Below, piece after piece: positions 40,848 through 53,600 of a DNA stretch of 64,000 nucleotides. Every line of letters starts with the position of its first letter. Positions within the stretch are counted from its first letter, which is position 1. The position numbers and the translations under genes are program-made. The notes under the pieces were generated by a model. That model worked only from the letters and a program-made list of their open reading frames with translations, was not told where the DNA came from and searched no databases. The DNA is taken from NCBI RefSeq assembly GCF_011764545.1, contig NZ_AP022870.1:790001-854000 (forward strand). Reading direction: 5' to 3'. The stretch comes from Phytohabitans flavus (lineage in GTDB: Bacteria > Actinomycetota > Actinomycetes > Mycobacteriales > Micromonosporaceae).

Positions 40848-41161
40848 CTGTCCCCCAGGTGACCTTATCGACGTCGTTTACACCCCGGTGAACTTGCTCA
40901 TTTCTATTTGACTCTACGGCTCGTCTCCCGAGCCAACGTGTAGTACCTTACCTCCAGTGCGAGCCAAAGCTATCGATCGAATGTGAAGTTTTGGTCACAC
41001 GGCAGGTAGGGGCGCATAGGGGTTCCGTCAAGGGTTGTAGGGGACCTTCTCCGATGTAGGCTCGTACACATCTCACAGCTCACTAACCCGACTGCTTCGT
41101 GCGCCGGAATGGGCTATGTTCCGCCATAGAAGGCACCAAAAAAATTAAACGGGGGTGCTGA
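40848..41161. promoter_or_regulatory. Bidirectional control region between dpgA and the PKS gene
   Basis: This 314-base gap is the only control region for both halves of the core. TAGGGG occurs at 41007-41012, 41017-41022 and 41038-41043, with the variant CAAGGGT near 41029, giving four units about 10 bases apart. Read toward dpgA they are CCCCTA/ACCCTTG, as upstream of other cluster genes. A small inverted repeat GGCTCG/CGAGCC lies at 40918-40934. The PKS start has GGGGG at 41151-41155. Individual -10/-35 boxes are not clear. Confidence 0.6.
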
Positions 41162-44100
41162 ATGCTGCGCACTGACCTGATCCGGCCGGTGCCTGAGATG
41201 CTTCGCGCGCAATCCGAGAAGTACGGCGACAAGGTCGCCTTTCTCGACGAGCGGCGCGGTGTGAGCTACCGGGAGCTTGAGCGACGTACCGCCCGGCTGG
41301 CGGGACACCTCGCCCGGCTCGGCCTCGGTCCGGGCGAGTGCGCGGCGATCTACCTCAACAACTGTGTCGAGGTCGTCGAGAGCTACTTCGCCATCAACCG
41401 GGCCGCCGGCGTGGTCGTACCGATGAACCCCCGCTCGTCCAACGCCGAGCTGGCCTACCTCCTCGAGCACTGCGCCGCGCGGGTAGTGATCACCGACGGC
41501 GGCCACCTCGACCAGGTGCACGCCGTGCTGGCCGGGCGCGACGGCATCACGGTGATCGTGGTCGGCGACGAGGCCGGCGGTGCCGAGCACTCGTACGAGG
41601 CGCTGGCCAACACCGAGCCGGCCACCCCGAGCCGCGACTCCCTCGGCCTCGACGACGTGTCCTGGATGCTCTACACGTCTGGCACCACGGGCCAGCCCAA
41701 GGGTGTGCGGTCCACCCAGCGCAACGTGCTCTGGTCGGTCGCCGCCTGCTACGCCCCGATCCTCGGGCTGTCCGACACAGACCGGGTGCTGTGGCCCCTA
41801 CCCCTGTTTCACAGCCTCGCCCATGTGCTCTGCGTTCTCGGCGTGACCTCGGTCGGCGCGACCGCCCGCATCATGCCCAACTTCGCCACTGACGAGGTGC
41901 TCGACGCGGTCCGCCAGGACGACTACACGTTCCTGGTCGGCGTGCCGACGATGTACCACTACCTGTTGCGCGCCGCGGAGGCCTCGGACGCCTCGGAGCT
42001 CGCCCCCGCGCTGCGCGCCTGCCTGGTCACCGGCTCGGTCGCCACCGCCTCGCTGCGGGAGTCGTTCGAGCTGGCGTTCGGCGTTCCGCTGCTGGACAGC
42101 TACGGCAGCACCGAGACATCCGGCGCCATCACCATGAACTGGGCCACCGGGGCGCGGGTACCCGGCTCGTGCGGCCTGCCCGTGCCCGGCCTGGCGGTGC
42201 GGCTTGTCGACCCGGACACCGAGCGTGACGTCGAGGCCGGCGCCGAGGGCGAGGTCTGGGTCAGCGGCCCCAACGTGATGCTGGGCTACCACAACAATCC
42301 GGATGCCACCGCCGCCGCGCTGCGCGGCCGCTGGTACCGCACCGGCGACCTGGCCCGCTTCGACGACAACGGGTACCTGAGCATCACCGGGCGGATCAAG
42401 GACCTGATCATCCGGGGTGGCGAGAACATCCACCCCACCGAGGTCGAGGACGTGCTCCTCGCCATCGACGGGATCGCCGAGGCGGCCGTGGTGGCCAAGC
42501 CGCACGAGGTGCTCGGCGAGGTGCCCGCGGCGTACGTCGTGCCGGCCGCCGGCGTGCCGCTCGACCCGGAGCGCGTATTCGCGATCTGCCGCGAGCAGCT
42601 CTCCTACTTCAAGGTCCCCGAGGAGCTGTACGAGGTCGAGGAGATCCCGCGCACCGGATCCGGCAAGATCATCCGGCACCGCCTGCTGGAGCGCCCGGCC
42701 CGGCTCCGCGGCGTCCGGGGCAACCACCTCGATCTGCTCTACCGGGTCGACTGGAGCCCGCTCGCGACGGCCGACGCCACGGCCGAGCCCTCCTGGCAGC
42801 TGGTCGACCACCGCCACGACCTCGGCGCGCTGGAGCCGATGCCGGACCTCGTCGCGGTCCGGGTCCCCGGCGCCGAGGACGGCGCCGACCCGACGGTCGC
42901 GGTGCGGCAGGCCGTGTCCGGGGCCCTCCGGCTGGTGCACGGCTGGCTGACGGCGGCCGGCACCGGCGAGAGCCGGCTCGTCCTGGTCACCCGGCACGCG
43001 GTCGAGGTCGACGGCCACATCACCGACCCGGCCGGCGCCGCCGTGTGGGGGCTCATCCGCTCCGCCCAGGCCGAGCACCCGGGCCGCTTCGTCCTCGCCG
43101 ACGTCGACGACGAGCCCGAGTCGCTCGCCGTCCTGCCCGCCCTCGCCGCCGGCGACGAGCCGCAGATCGCGATCCGGCGGGGCGAGGCGCGGGTGCCGCG
43201 GCTCGCCCCGGTCCGGACCACCGGCGGCGGCACCGACTCGGTCAGCGCCGCCGGGTGGAATCCCGACGGCACGGTCCTGATCACCGGCGGGACGGGTGGG
43301 CTCGGCGCCGCCGTCGCCCGCCATCTTGTCGCCGCCCGCGGTGTCCGGCATCTGGTACTCGTCAGCCGCTCCGGCCCGGCCGCCGAGGGCGCCCAGCAGC
43401 TCGGCGAGGAGCTCACCGCGCTCGGCGCGCAGGTGAGCGTCGCCGCCTGCGACGCCGCCGACCGCGATGCCCTCGCCGCCGTGCTGGCCGGCATCCCGGC
43501 CGCGCACCCGCTCACCGCGGTGGTCCACGCCGCCGGCGTCCGCGCCGACGGCCTGGTCGAGGGGCAGAGCCCAGACCAGATCGAGCCGGTACTGCGCTCC
43601 AAAGTGGACGCCGCCTGGCACCTGCACGAGCTCACCCGCGACAAGGACCTGTCGGCGTTCGTGCTCTTCTCCGCCTCGTCCGGGCTGCTCGGCACGGCCG
43701 GCGAGGCGGGCTGGGCAGCCGCGAACGCCGGCCTCGACGCGCTCGCCGGACTGCGCCGCCAGCAAGGGCTGCCCGCTGTCTCGCTCGCCTGGGGACGGTG
43801 GAACGAGCCGGCCGGCATGGGCGGCCGCATGAGCACCGCCGACGTGCGGCGGGCCGCGCGTACCGGACAGCTCAGCATGGCCACCAGCGAAGGGCTCGCG
43901 CTGCTCGACGCCGCCGGCGCCGTCGACGAGGCTGTGCTCGTACCGGCGCGGATCGAGGTCAACAACATCCGGTCCGCGGCCGACCTGCCACCGCTGCTGC
44001 GCGGCCTGGCCCGCGCCCGCACGGCCGCCGAGGGCGACGCCGCCCTTGTCGACAGCCTCGCCGACCTCGACGCCACGGACCGGTCCCGGGTCCTGCTCGA

Positions 44101-47100
44101 TCTGGTACGCGACGAGGTCGCCACGGTCCTCGGGCTCGACAGCGGCAACGCTGTCGACGAGGACCGCACCCTGAAGGACTTCGGCTTCGAGTCGGTCACC
44201 GCCGTGGAGCTGCGCAACCGGCTGGCCGGGCGCACCGGGCTGCGGCTGCCGGCCACCATCGCGTTCGACCACCCCACCGCCACCGCCCTAGCCAAATACC
44301 TGAAGGGCCGGCTCTTCGGCGACCGCGCCACCGCCGTACGCGCCGTGGTGCCGGCCGCCCCCGACGAGCCCATCGCGATTGTCGGCATGAGCTGCCGGCT
44401 GCCCGGCGGGGTGGCCAGCCCCGACGAGTTCTGGACGCTGGTGGCCGCCGGGGTGGACGCCGTCTCTGGCTTCCCCACAGACCGCGGCTGGGACGTCGAG
44501 GAGCTTTTCGACCCGGACCCGGACCGGGCCGGCAAGAGTTACGTGCGGGAGGGCGGTTTCCTCTACGAGGCGGCCGAGTTCGACCCGGCGTTCTTCGGGA
44601 TCAGCCCGCGCGAGGCGCTCGCCATGGACCCGCAGCACCGGCTGTTGCTGGAGACCGCGTGGGAGGCGGTCGAGCGGGTCGGCATCGATCCCGGGTCGCT
44701 GCGCGGCAGTAACACGGGCGTCTTCGCCGGCGTGATGTTCCGTGACTACGCGGCTCGCCTCGGCCAGGTGCCGGACGACGTCGAGGGATACCTCGGCATC
44801 GGCAACGCCGGCAGTGTCGCCTCCGGCCGCGTCTCGTACACCCTCGGTCTGGAAGGGCCGGCGGTCACGGTCGACACGGCGTGCTCGTCGTCGCTGGTGG
44901 CGTTGCACCTGGCGGCCCAGTCCCTGCGGCAGGGGGAGTGCTCGCTCGCGCTGGCCGGCGGCGTCGCGGTCATGGCCACCCCGGACGTGTTCGTCGAGTT
45001 CTCCCGGCAGCGCGGTCTGGCAAACGACGGGCGCTGCAAGTCGTTCGCGGCGGGCGCCGACGGCACCGGCTGGGCCGAGGGCGTCGGGATGCTCGTGGTG
45101 GAACGGCTTTCCGACGCGCGCCGCAACGGGCACCAGGTGCTGGCGGTGCTGCGGGGGAGTGCGGTCAACCAGGACGGTGCCAGCAACGGACTGACCGCGC
45201 CGAATGGTCCCTCGCAGGAACGGGTGATCCGCCAGGCCCTCGCGAACGCCCGCCTCACGACGTCCGATGTGGACGCGGTGGAGGCGCACGGTACCGGCAC
45301 GAAGCTTGGTGACCCGATCGAGGCGCAGGCGATCCTGGCCACCTACGGGCAGGGTCGTGAGCGTCCGTTGTGGCTTGGTTCGGTGAAGTCGAACATCGGT
45401 CACACTCAGGCGGCGGCGGGTGTCGCGGGTGTCATCAAGATGGTGATGGCGATGCGGCATGGCATGTTGCCGCGGACGCTGCACGTGGACGCCCCGACAC
45501 CTGAGGTGGACTGGACGGCCGGCAGCGTCGAGCTGTTGACCGAGCCGGTCGAGTGGGCCGCCAACGGGCACCCACGCCGGGCCGCGGTATCGGCCTTCGG
45601 GGTCAGCGGCACCAACGCGCACGTGATCCTCGAAGAGGGCGACGCGCCGGAGCCGGTGGCGGAGGATTCGGCACCGGTTGTGCCGTGGGTGCTGTCGGCC
45701 AAGAGTGAGCCGGCCCTGCGGGCTCAGGCCGCGCGGCTGGCTCGCTTCGCGGCGTCCGATGAAGGCCTGCGGCCGGTGGATGTGGGCTGGTCGCTGCTGT
45801 CCCGGTCGCGGATGCCACACCGGGCGGTGGTCACCGGTCCCGATGCGGCGGGGCTGGCCGCGGCGTTGACGGGCTTCGCCGGTGGCGACCCGGAGTCGGC
45901 GGCGGCCGTCGTGTCCGGACCGGGTGGCGGCGCGGGCACTGGCGTGGTCTTCGTCTTCCCGGGCCAGGGCTCGCAGTGGCCGGGGATGGCGGTGGAGCTG
46001 CTGGCATCGTCGCCGGTGTTCGCGGCGGCGTTCGACGACTGCGCGCTCGCGCTGGCGTCCTTCGTGGACTGGGATGTGCGGGCCGCGCTGACCGATCCGG
46101 TGCTGCTGGAACGGGTCGACGTGGTGCAGCCGCTGCTGTGGGCGGTGATGGTGTCGCTCGCCGAGGCGTGGCGCGCGTTCGGCGTGGTCCCCTCGGCCGT
46201 GGTGGGCCACTCACAGGGTGAGATCGCCGCCGCGTGTGTCGCGGGTGCACTGTCCCTACAGGACGGCGCGCGGGTGGTGGCCCTGCGGTCGAAGGCGCTG
46301 CGGGAGCTGGCCGGCGGGGGCGCGATGATCTCCGTGGCGGCGACCGTGGAGCAGGTGCGGGAGCTGCTGGCCGGGCACGACGGCGTCTCGATAGCGGCGG
46401 TCAACGGCCCGGGATCCGTGGTGGTCGCCGGGTTGACCGGTCCGGCGGACGGCTTCGTCGCCGCCCTGGACGCGGCCGGTGTGCGTAACCGGCGGATCGC
46501 CGTGGACTACGCCTCCCACTCGGTGCAGGTCGAAGCGATCGAAGCCCAGCTCGCCGAGGTGCTGGCACCGGTTCAGCCTCGGGCGGCACGGATCGCCTGG
46601 TACTCCACTGTGGAGCGATCCTGGATCGACGGTACGCAGGCTGATGCCGGCTACTGGTACCGGAACCTGCGGCAGACAGTGTGGTTCGCCACCGCGACCG
46701 AAGCGCTGCTCCACAGCGGATACCACGGGTTTGTCGAGGTCAGCGCCCATCCGGTGTTGACCGTGGGGGTGCAGGAGAGCATCGACGCGGCGGGGGCACC
46801 GGCGTGGGTGACCGGCACGCTGCGGCGCGACGAGGGCGGCCTCCAGCGGCTCTTCACGAGCGTCGGCGCGGCGTTCGTCAACGGGGTAGGGGTCGACTGG
46901 GCCGCCGCGTACGCCCAGCTCCAGCCCCGTACCGTCGGCCTGCCCACGTACGCGTTCCAGCACAGCCGGTACTGGCTCGACGTCACCGGCAGCACCGCAG
47001 GCGACGTGACCGGCGCCGGTCTGACCGCCGCCGAGCACCCGATCCTCGGCGCGGCGGTCGCGTTGGCCGACGGTGACCGGGTCGTGCTCACGGGCAGGAT

Positions 47101-47698
47101 CTCCCTCAAGACCCATCCGTGGCTCGCCGATCACGCGGTCATGGGCTCCGTGCTCATGCCCGGCACCGCCTTCGTGGAGCTCGCCATCCGGGCCGGCGAC
47201 GAGGTCGGGGCGGGTCACCTCGAAGAACTCACGATCCAGTCCCCGCTCGTACTGCCCGAGCGCGGCGGCGTACAGGTCCAGGTCACTGTCGGTGTGGCGG
47301 GCGAGACCGGCCGGCGCGAGCTGGCGGTCTGGTCCCGCCCCGAGGGGCCCGAACGCGAGTGGACGCAGCACGCCGCGGGTGTGGTGTCGGCCGATAGGGG
47401 TGTAGCTGCTTCCGATCCGGGGCTCATGCAGTGGCCGCCGGTCGGCGCCGATGTGGTGCCGGTGGACGGCTTTTACGAGCAGCTTGCCGCCGAGGGTGTG
47501 GAGTACGGTCCGGCGTTCCAGGGTTGGGGCAGGTGTGGCGGCGGGGCGAGGAGGTCTTCGCCGAGGTGGCGCTGCCTGAGGGCGAGCGGACGGCCGGGTT
47601 CGGTTTGCATCCGGTGTTGTTGGATGCGGCGTTGCAGGCGTGGTTCCGGGTGCATGCGGATGGGCAGTTGCGGATGCCGTTCGCGTGGAGCGGTGTGA
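41162..47698 (+). CDS. Modular type I PKS, 5' part: CoA-ligase loading module and module 1 up to DH (frameshifted)
   Basis: This is the start of an 18-kb gene of about 6028 aa. Domain order: CoA-ligase (41162-42690; [11 protein letters not shown] from residue 171, GWYRTGDLA-like [10 protein letters not shown]); KR (43260-43830) with Trp851 for the catalytic Tyr and Ala838 for Ser, so inactive; ACP (Ser1011 in GFESV); KS (44360-45640, Cys1241, EAHGTGT, NIGHTQ); AT (45940-46860, GHSQGE, YASH at 46508: methylmalonyl); DH (from 47030, [10 protein letters not shown]). Real homology ends at about 47523. Here TT stands where the duplicate module has TTT, shifting the frame, and the last 58 residues are out of frame. 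The loading ligase should activate the 3,5-dihydroxybenzoate made by the divergent operon. ATG 41162 has GGGGG 6 bases upstream. Confidence 0.93.
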   Translation: MLRTDLIRPVPEMLRAQSEKYGDKVAFLDERRGVSYRELERRTARLAGHLARLGLGPGECAAIYLNNCVEVVESYFAINRAAGVVVPMNPRSSNAELAYLLEHCAARVVITDGGHLDQVHAVLAGRDGITVIVVGDEAGGAEHSYEALANTEPATPSRDSLGLDDVSWMLYTSGTTGQPKGVRSTQRNVLWSVAACYAPILGLSDTDRVLWPLPLFHSLAHVLCVLGVTSVGATARIMPNFATDEVLDAVRQDDYTFLVGVPTMYHYLLRAAEASDASELAPALRACLVTGSVATASLRESFELAFGVPLLDSYGSTETSGAITMNWATGARVPGSCGLPVPGLAVRLVDPDTERDVEAGAEGEVWVSGPNVMLGYHNNPDATAAALRGRWYRTGDLARFDDNGYLSITGRIKDLIIRGGENIHPTEVEDVLLAIDGIAEAAVVAKPHEVLGEVPAAYVVPAAGVPLDPERVFAICREQLSYFKVPEELYEVEEIPRTGSGKIIRHRLLERPARLRGVRGNHLDLLYRVDWSPLATADATAEPSWQLVDHRHDLGALEPMPDLVAVRVPGAEDGADPTVAVRQAVSGALRLVHGWLTAAGTGESRLVLVTRHAVEVDGHITDPAGAAVWGLIRSAQAEHPGRFVLADVDDEPESLAVLPALAAGDEPQIAIRRGEARVPRLAPVRTTGGGTDSVSAAGWNPDGTVLITGGTGGLGAAVARHLVAARGVRHLVLVSRSGPAAEGAQQLGEELTALGAQVSVAACDAADRDALAAVLAGIPAAHPLTAVVHAAGVRADGLVEGQSPDQIEPVLRSKVDAAWHLHELTRDKDLSAFVLFSASSGLLGTAGEAGWAAANAGLDALAGLRRQQGLPAVSLAWGRWNEPAGMGGRMSTADVRRAARTGQLSMATSEGLALLDAAGAVDEAVLVPARIEVNNIRSAADLPPLLRGLARARTAAEGDAALVDSLADLDATDRSRVLLDLVRDEVATVLGLDSGNAVDEDRTLKDFGFESVTAVELRNRLAGRTGLRLPATIAFDHPTATALAKYLKGRLFGDRATAVRAVVPAAPDEPIAIVGMSCRLPGGVASPDEFWTLVAAGVDAVSGFPTDRGWDVEELFDPDPDRAGKSYVREGGFLYEAAEFDPAFFGISPREALAMDPQHRLLLETAWEAVERVGIDPGSLRGSNTGVFAGVMFRDYAARLGQVPDDVEGYLGIGNAGSVASGRVSYTLGLEGPAVTVDTACSSSLVALHLAAQSLRQGECSLALAGGVAVMATPDVFVEFSRQRGLANDGRCKSFAAGADGTGWAEGVGMLVVERLSDARRNGHQVLAVLRGSAVNQDGASNGLTAPNGPSQERVIRQALANARLTTSDVDAVEAHGTGTKLGDPIEAQAILATYGQGRERPLWLGSVKSNIGHTQAAAGVAGVIKMVMAMRHGMLPRTLHVDAPTPEVDWTAGSVELLTEPVEWAANGHPRRAAVSAFGVSGTNAHVILEEGDAPEPVAEDSAPVVPWVLSAKSEPALRAQAARLARFAASDEGLRPVDVGWSLLSRSRMPHRAVVTGPDAAGLAAALTGFAGGDPESAAAVVSGPGGGAGTGVVFVFPGQGSQWPGMAVELLASSPVFAAAFDDCALALASFVDWDVRAALTDPVLLERVDVVQPLLWAVMVSLAEAWRAFGVVPSAVVGHSQGEIAAACVAGALSLQDGARVVALRSKALRELAGGGAMISVAATVEQVRELLAGHDGVSIAAVNGPGSVVVAGLTGPADGFVAALDAAGVRNRRIAVDYASHSVQVEAIEAQLAEVLAPVQPRAARIAWYSTVERSWIDGTQADAGYWYRNLRQTVWFATATEALLHSGYHGFVEVSAHPVLTVGVQESIDAAGAPAWVTGTLRRDEGGLQRLFTSVGAAFVNGVGVDWAAAYAQLQPRTVGLPTYAFQHSRYWLDVTGSTAGDVTGAGLTAAEHPILGAAVALADGDRVVLTGRISLKTHPWLADHAVMGSVLMPGTAFVELAIRAGDEVGAGHLEELTIQSPLVLPERGGVQVQVTVGVAGETGRRELAVWSRPEGPEREWTQHAAGVVSADRGVAASDPGLMQWPPVGADVVPVDGFYEQLAAEGVEYGPAFQGWGRCGGGARRSSPRWRCLRASGRPGSVCIRCCWMRRCRRGSGCMRMGSCGCRSRGAV

Positions 47699-50600
47699 GC
47701 CTGTTTGCTGCGGGCGCCCGGGCGTTGCGGGTGCGGTTGGCTGCGGCGGCTGACGGCGGTGTCGCCGTGAGCGTGGCTGACCACAGTGGAGCGGTTGTTG
47801 CGGCGGCGGAGTCGTTGGTACTGCGGCCGGTCTCGGCGGAGCAGCTGGACACGGCCCGGCGTAGCGACGACGGTTTGCACGTCGTCGACTGGGTGACGGT
47901 GGCGGCGGGATCTGGTCCGCGGTTGCCTGTGGTGTCTGACCTGTCGGTGTTTGACGAGGTCGAGCGGGTGCCGGCGACGGTGGTCTACCGGCCGGCGCCG
48001 GTGGAGTCGACTCTGCCGGAGGATGTGTGGCGGTTCAGCGCGGTTGTGCTTGCGTCGCTTCAGGCGTGGCTGGCCGACGAGCGCTGTGCTGGTGGCCGGC
48101 TGGTGGTGGTCACGGGCGGTGCTGTGGCGGTGTCGTCGCAGGAGCCGGTGACGGACCTGGCGGCGGCGGCGGTGTGGGGTCTGGTGCGGGCGGCCCAGTC
48201 GGAGCATCCGGGCCGGTTCGTCCTGGCCGATGTGGACAGCGATCCCGGGTCGGTGGCGGCCCTGGATGGCCTGGTTGGGCTTGACGAGCCGCAGTTGGCG
48301 GTGCGCGGCGGCGTCGGGTACGCGCCTCGGTTGGCGCGGTTGACGCAGACGACTTCGCCGTTGGAGTGGGATCCGGACGGCACTGTGCTGGTCACTGGTG
48401 CGACCGGTGGTCTGGGCGTGCAGGTGGCTCGGCATCTGGTCAGTACTCGTGGGGTTCGGCGGCTGTTGCTGGTCAGCCGCTCCGGTCCGGCCGCTCCGGC
48501 TGCTGCGGAGCTTGTCGAGGAGCTGGCCGCGGCTGGTGCGCAGGTCGAGCTTGTCGCCTGTGACGTGGCGGACCGGGAGGCGCTTGCCGCGTTGCTGGCT
48601 GGTCGTTCCTTGGCGGCGGTGGTGCACACGGCGGGTGTGGTCGACGACGGTGTGATCGAGTCGATCACCGCGGACCAGCTCGCGAACGTGTTCCGTCCGA
48701 AGGTGGACGCTGCCTGGAATCTGCACCAGCTCACCCGCGACATGCCGCTTACCGCCTTCGTGGTCTATTCGTCGGCCGCCGCGATCCTCGGATCTCCCGG
48801 TCAGGGCGCGTATGCGGCCGGCAACGCCTTCTTGGATGGGTTGGCCGCGGTTCGTCGGGGGCTGGGTTTGCCGGCGGTGGCGTTGGCGTGGGGCATGTGG
48901 CAGGCCGAGTCCGGTGGGATGGCGAGTCGGTTGTCGGAGGCCGACCGTCGCCGCTTGCAGCGGGCTGTGGTGGGGATGAGTGCCGAGCAGGGTTTGGCGT
49001 TGTTCGACGCCGGTCTGGCCAGTGGGCGGGCGGCGGTGGTGCCGGCCCGGTTCGATCTGGCGGCGGTACGTGCCCAGGCGGCGACCTCGGGGGTGCCGTC
49101 GATGCTGCGCGGCCTGGTCCGGGCACCGCGTCGTGCCGCTGTTGAGGTGGGCACGGCCGGTGGTGGTTCGTCGTTGGCGCAGCGGCTGGCCGGGCTGGAC
49201 GTCGTGCAGCGGCAGCAGGCGCTGCTGGATCTGGTACGTCGTCATGTGGCGGCTGTGCTCGGGCACGATTCGGTCGAGACCGTCGAGCCCGGCCGGGCGT
49301 TCAAGGAGCTTGGGTTCGACTCGCTCACCGCTGTCGAGCTGCGTAACAACCTCAGCACCGCCACCGAGCTACGCCTACCCGCCACCCTGACCTTCAACCA
49401 CCCGACGTCCAACGCGCTCGCCGACTACCTGGGCAAGCAACTCCTCGGCACCACCGGCGAGACCGTGGTACGCGCACCGGTGGCTGTCGCCGCCGACGAG
49501 CCGATCGCGATCGTCGGCCTCGCCTGCCGCTTCCCCGGCGACGTCCGCTCACCCGACGACCTGTGGCAGATGCTCGTCACCGGCGGCGACGGCGTCTCGG
49601 CCCTGCCCGACAACCGGGGCTGGGACGTCGAGGAGCTGTTCGACCCGGACCCCGACCGGGCCGGCCGCAGCTACGTACGCGAGGGCGGCTTCCTCTACGA
49701 CGTCGCCGACTTCGACCCGGCGTTCTTCGGGATCAGCCCGCGCGAGGCGTCCGCCATGGACCCCCAGCAGCGGCTGCTCCTCGAAGTCTCTTGGGAAGCG
49801 CTCGAACGGGCCGGCCTCGACCCGACTGCCCTGCACGGCAGCCAGACCGGCGTCTTCACCGGCACCCACGGGCAGGACTACGCCGGCCTCCTCGACCAGG
49901 CACCCGAAGGCGCCGAGGGCTACCTCGTCACGGGCAGCGCCGGCAGCGTCATGTCCGGCCGCGTCTCGTACACGTTTGGCTTCGAAGGTCCCGCCGTCAC
50001 CGTCGACACCGCCTGCTCGTCGTCTCTCGTCGCGTTGCACCTGGCGGCACAGGCACTGCGGGCCGGCGAATGCTCGCTCGCCCTAGCCGGCGGCGTGTCC
50101 ATCATGTCCACGCCCGAGGGCCTGATCGCGTTCTCCCGGCAGCGCGGGCTCGCCGCCGACGGTCGCTGCAAGGCGTTCGCCGCCGGGGCCGACGGGTTCG
50201 GCATGGCCGAAGGCGCCGGCATCGTGGTGGTCGAGCGGCTCTCCGACGCCCACGCCAACGGCCACACGGTCCTTGCCGTGCTCCGGGGGAGTGCGGTCAA
50301 CCAGGACGGTGCCAGCAACGGCCTCACCGCACCGAACGGTCCCTCGCAGGAACGGGTCATCCGCCAGGCCCTCGCGAACGCCCGGCTCACGGCGTCCGAT
50401 GTGGACGCGGTGGAGGCGCACGGTACCGGCACGAAGCTCGGTGACCCGATCGAGGCGCAGGCGCTGCTAGCCACGTACGGCCAGGACCGGTCCACACCAC
50501 TCAAGCTCGGGTCGGTGAAGTCGAATATCGGCCACACCCAGGCCGCCGCGGGCATCGCCGGCGTGATCAAGATGGTGCTGGCCATGCGGCACGGGCTGCT

Positions 50601-53600
50601 GCCGCGGACGCTGCACGTCGACGCCCCGACACCTGAGGTGGACTGGACGGCCGGCAGCGTCGAGCTGCTGACCGAGCCGGTCGAGTGGGCCGCCAGCGGG
50701 CATCCGCGCCGCGCCGGTGTGTCGGCCTTCGGGGTCAGCGGTACCAACGCGCACGTGATCCTTGAAGAGGGCGACGCGCCGGAGCCGGTGGTGGAGGATT
50801 CGGCTCCGGTTGTGCCGTGGGTGCTGTCGGCCAAGAGTGAGCCGGCCCTGCGGGCTCAGGCCGCGCGGCTGGCTCGCTTCGCGGCGTCCGATGAAGGCGT
50901 ACGGCCGGTGGATGTGGGCTGGTCGCTGCTGTCGCGGTCGCGGATGCCACACCGGGCGGTCGTCGCCGGTCGTGACGTGTGGGAGCTGAGCGCGGCGTTG
51001 CGGGGTTTCGCTGACGCCGATCCTGAGGCGGCGGGTGCTGTTGTCTCCGGTCCGGGTGTGGGTGCGGGCCGGGGTGTGGTGTTCGTTTTCCCGGGTCAGG
51101 GTTCGCAGTGGGCCGGGATGGCTGCCGAGCTGCTTGAGGATTCGCCGGTGTTCGGGGCGGCGTTCGACGAGTGCGCGGCGGCTCTGTCGTCGTTTGTGGA
51201 CTGGGATCTGCGGGAGGCCGTAGCCGACCCGGTGTTGTTGGAGCGGGTCGATGTGGTGCAGCCGGTGCTGTGGGCGGTGATGGTCTCCCTGGCACAGGTG
51301 TGGCGGTCCTACGGCGTCGAGCCGGCTGCGGTGGTGGGTCATTCGCAGGGTGAGATCGCGGCGGCGTGTGTCGCTGGTGCGCTGTCCCTGCGGGACGGTG
51401 CGCGGGTGGTTGCGCTGCGGTCGAAGGCGTTGCGGGAGCTAGCTGGTGGCGGGGCGATGGTGTCGGTGGCGGCGTCGGTGGAGCGGGTCGAGGAGCTGCT
51501 CGAAGGCCACGACGGGGTGTCCATCGCCGCGGTCAACGGCCCGGGATCCGTGGTGGTCGCCGGCCTGACCGGGCCGGTGGACGGCTTCGTCGCCGCCCTG
51601 GACGCGGCCGGTGTCCGCAACCGGCGGATCGCCGTGGACTACGCCTCCCATTCGGTGCAGGTCGAAGCGATCGAGGCCCAGCTTGCCGAGGCGCTGGCGC
51701 CGGTAAAGCCGCAGGCCGCGCACACCGCCTGGTACTCCACTGTGGAGCGGTCCTGGGTCGACGGGACCCAGGCGGACGCTGGCTACTGGTATCGGAATCT
51801 GCGGCAGACGGTGTGGTTCGCGGCCGCCACGGAAGCGTTGCTGGATGAGGGTTTCCGGGGTTTCGTGGAGGCCAGCGCGCATCCGGTGTTGACGATCGGC
51901 GTCCAGGAGAGCATCGACGCAGCGGGTGCGCCGGCGTGGGTGACCGGGACGCTGCGCCGCGACGAGGGTGGCGCGCAGCGTCTGTTCACGAGCCTTGGGG
52001 TGGCGTACGCCAACGGGGTCGACGTCACCTGGAACGACGCGTTCACCGGGATCCAGCCGCAGACCGTCGAGCTGCCCACGTACGCCTTCCAGCACAGCCG
52101 GTACTGGCTCGACGTCACCGGCAGCACCGCAGGCGACGTCACCGGCGCCGGTCTGACCGCCGCCGAGCACCCGATCCTCGGCGCGGCGGTCGCATTGGCC
52201 GACGGTGACCGGGTCGTGCTCACGGGCAGGATCTCCCTCAAGACCCATCCGTGGCTCGCTGAACACGCGGTCATGGGCACTGTGCTCATGCCCGGCACCG
52301 CCTTCGTGGAGCTCGCCATCCGGGCCGGCGACGAAGCCGGAGCCGGACACCTCGAAGAGCTCACCATCCAATCACCGCTCGTGCTGCCCGAACGCGGCGC
52401 CGTCCTGCTACAGATCAGCGTCGGCCAGCCGGACACCGCCGGGCGTCGCGAGATCGCCATCTGGTCGCGGGCGGACGACGGCGGCCACTCCGAGTGGACG
52501 CAGCACGCCGCGGGCGTGGTGTCGGCCGAGAGGGGTGTAGCTGTCTCCGATCCGGGGCTGACGCAGTGGCCGCCGGTCGGCGCCGATGCGGTGTCGGTGG
52601 ACGGCTTCTACGAGCGGCTTGCCGCGGACGGTGTGGAGTACGGTCCGGCGTTCCAGGGTTTGCGGCAGGTGTGGCGGCGGGGCGAGGAGGTCTTCGCCGA
52701 GGTGGCGCTGCCTGAGGGCGAGCGGACGGCTGGGTTTGGTCTGCATCCGGTGTTGTTGGATGCGGCGTTGCAGGCGTGGTTCCGGGTGCATGCGGATGGG
52801 CAGTTGCGGATGCCGTTCGCGTGGAGCGGCGTGAGCCTCTTCGCTGCGGGCGCCCGGGCGCTGCGGGTGCGGTTGGCTGCGGCTGCTGACGGCGGTGTCG
52901 CCGTTAGCGTGGCTGACCACAGTGGAACGGTCGTTGCCGCGGCGGAGTCGTTGGTGCTGCGGCCAGTATCGGCGGAGCAGCTAGGCACGGCCCGGCAGGC
53001 CAACGACGGCTTGCACATCGTCGACTGGGTGCAGCTGGCGGTGGCGGCGTCCGGTCAGCCGTTGCCCGTGGTGCCCGATCTGTCGGTGTTTGACGAGGTC
53101 GAGCGAGTGCCGGCGACGGTGGCCTACCGGCCGGCGCCGGTGGAGACGAGCCTGCCGGAAGATGTGCGGCGCTTCAGCGCAGCTGTGCTGGCGACCCTTC
53201 AGACATGGCTGGCCGACGAGCGCTGTACCGGTGGCCGGCTGGTGGTGGTCACGAGCGGCGCTGTCGCCGTGTCGCCGCAGGAGCCGACCACGAACCTGGC
53301 CGCGGCGGCGGTGTGGGGTCTGGTGCGGGCGGCCCAGTCGGAGCATCCGGGCCGGTTCGTCCTGGCCGATGTAGATAGCGATCCCGGGTCGGTGGCGGCC
53401 CTGGATGGCCTGGTCGGGTTGGACGAGCCGCAGTTGGCCGTACGTGGCGGCGTCGGGTACGCGCCTCGGCTGGCGCGGTTGACGCAGACGGCCACGCCGC
53501 TGGAGTGGGATCCGGACGGCACCGTGCTGGTCACCGGTGCGACCGGCGGTCTGGGCGTGCAGGTGGCCCGGCACCTGGTCAACACCCGTGGGGTACGGCG

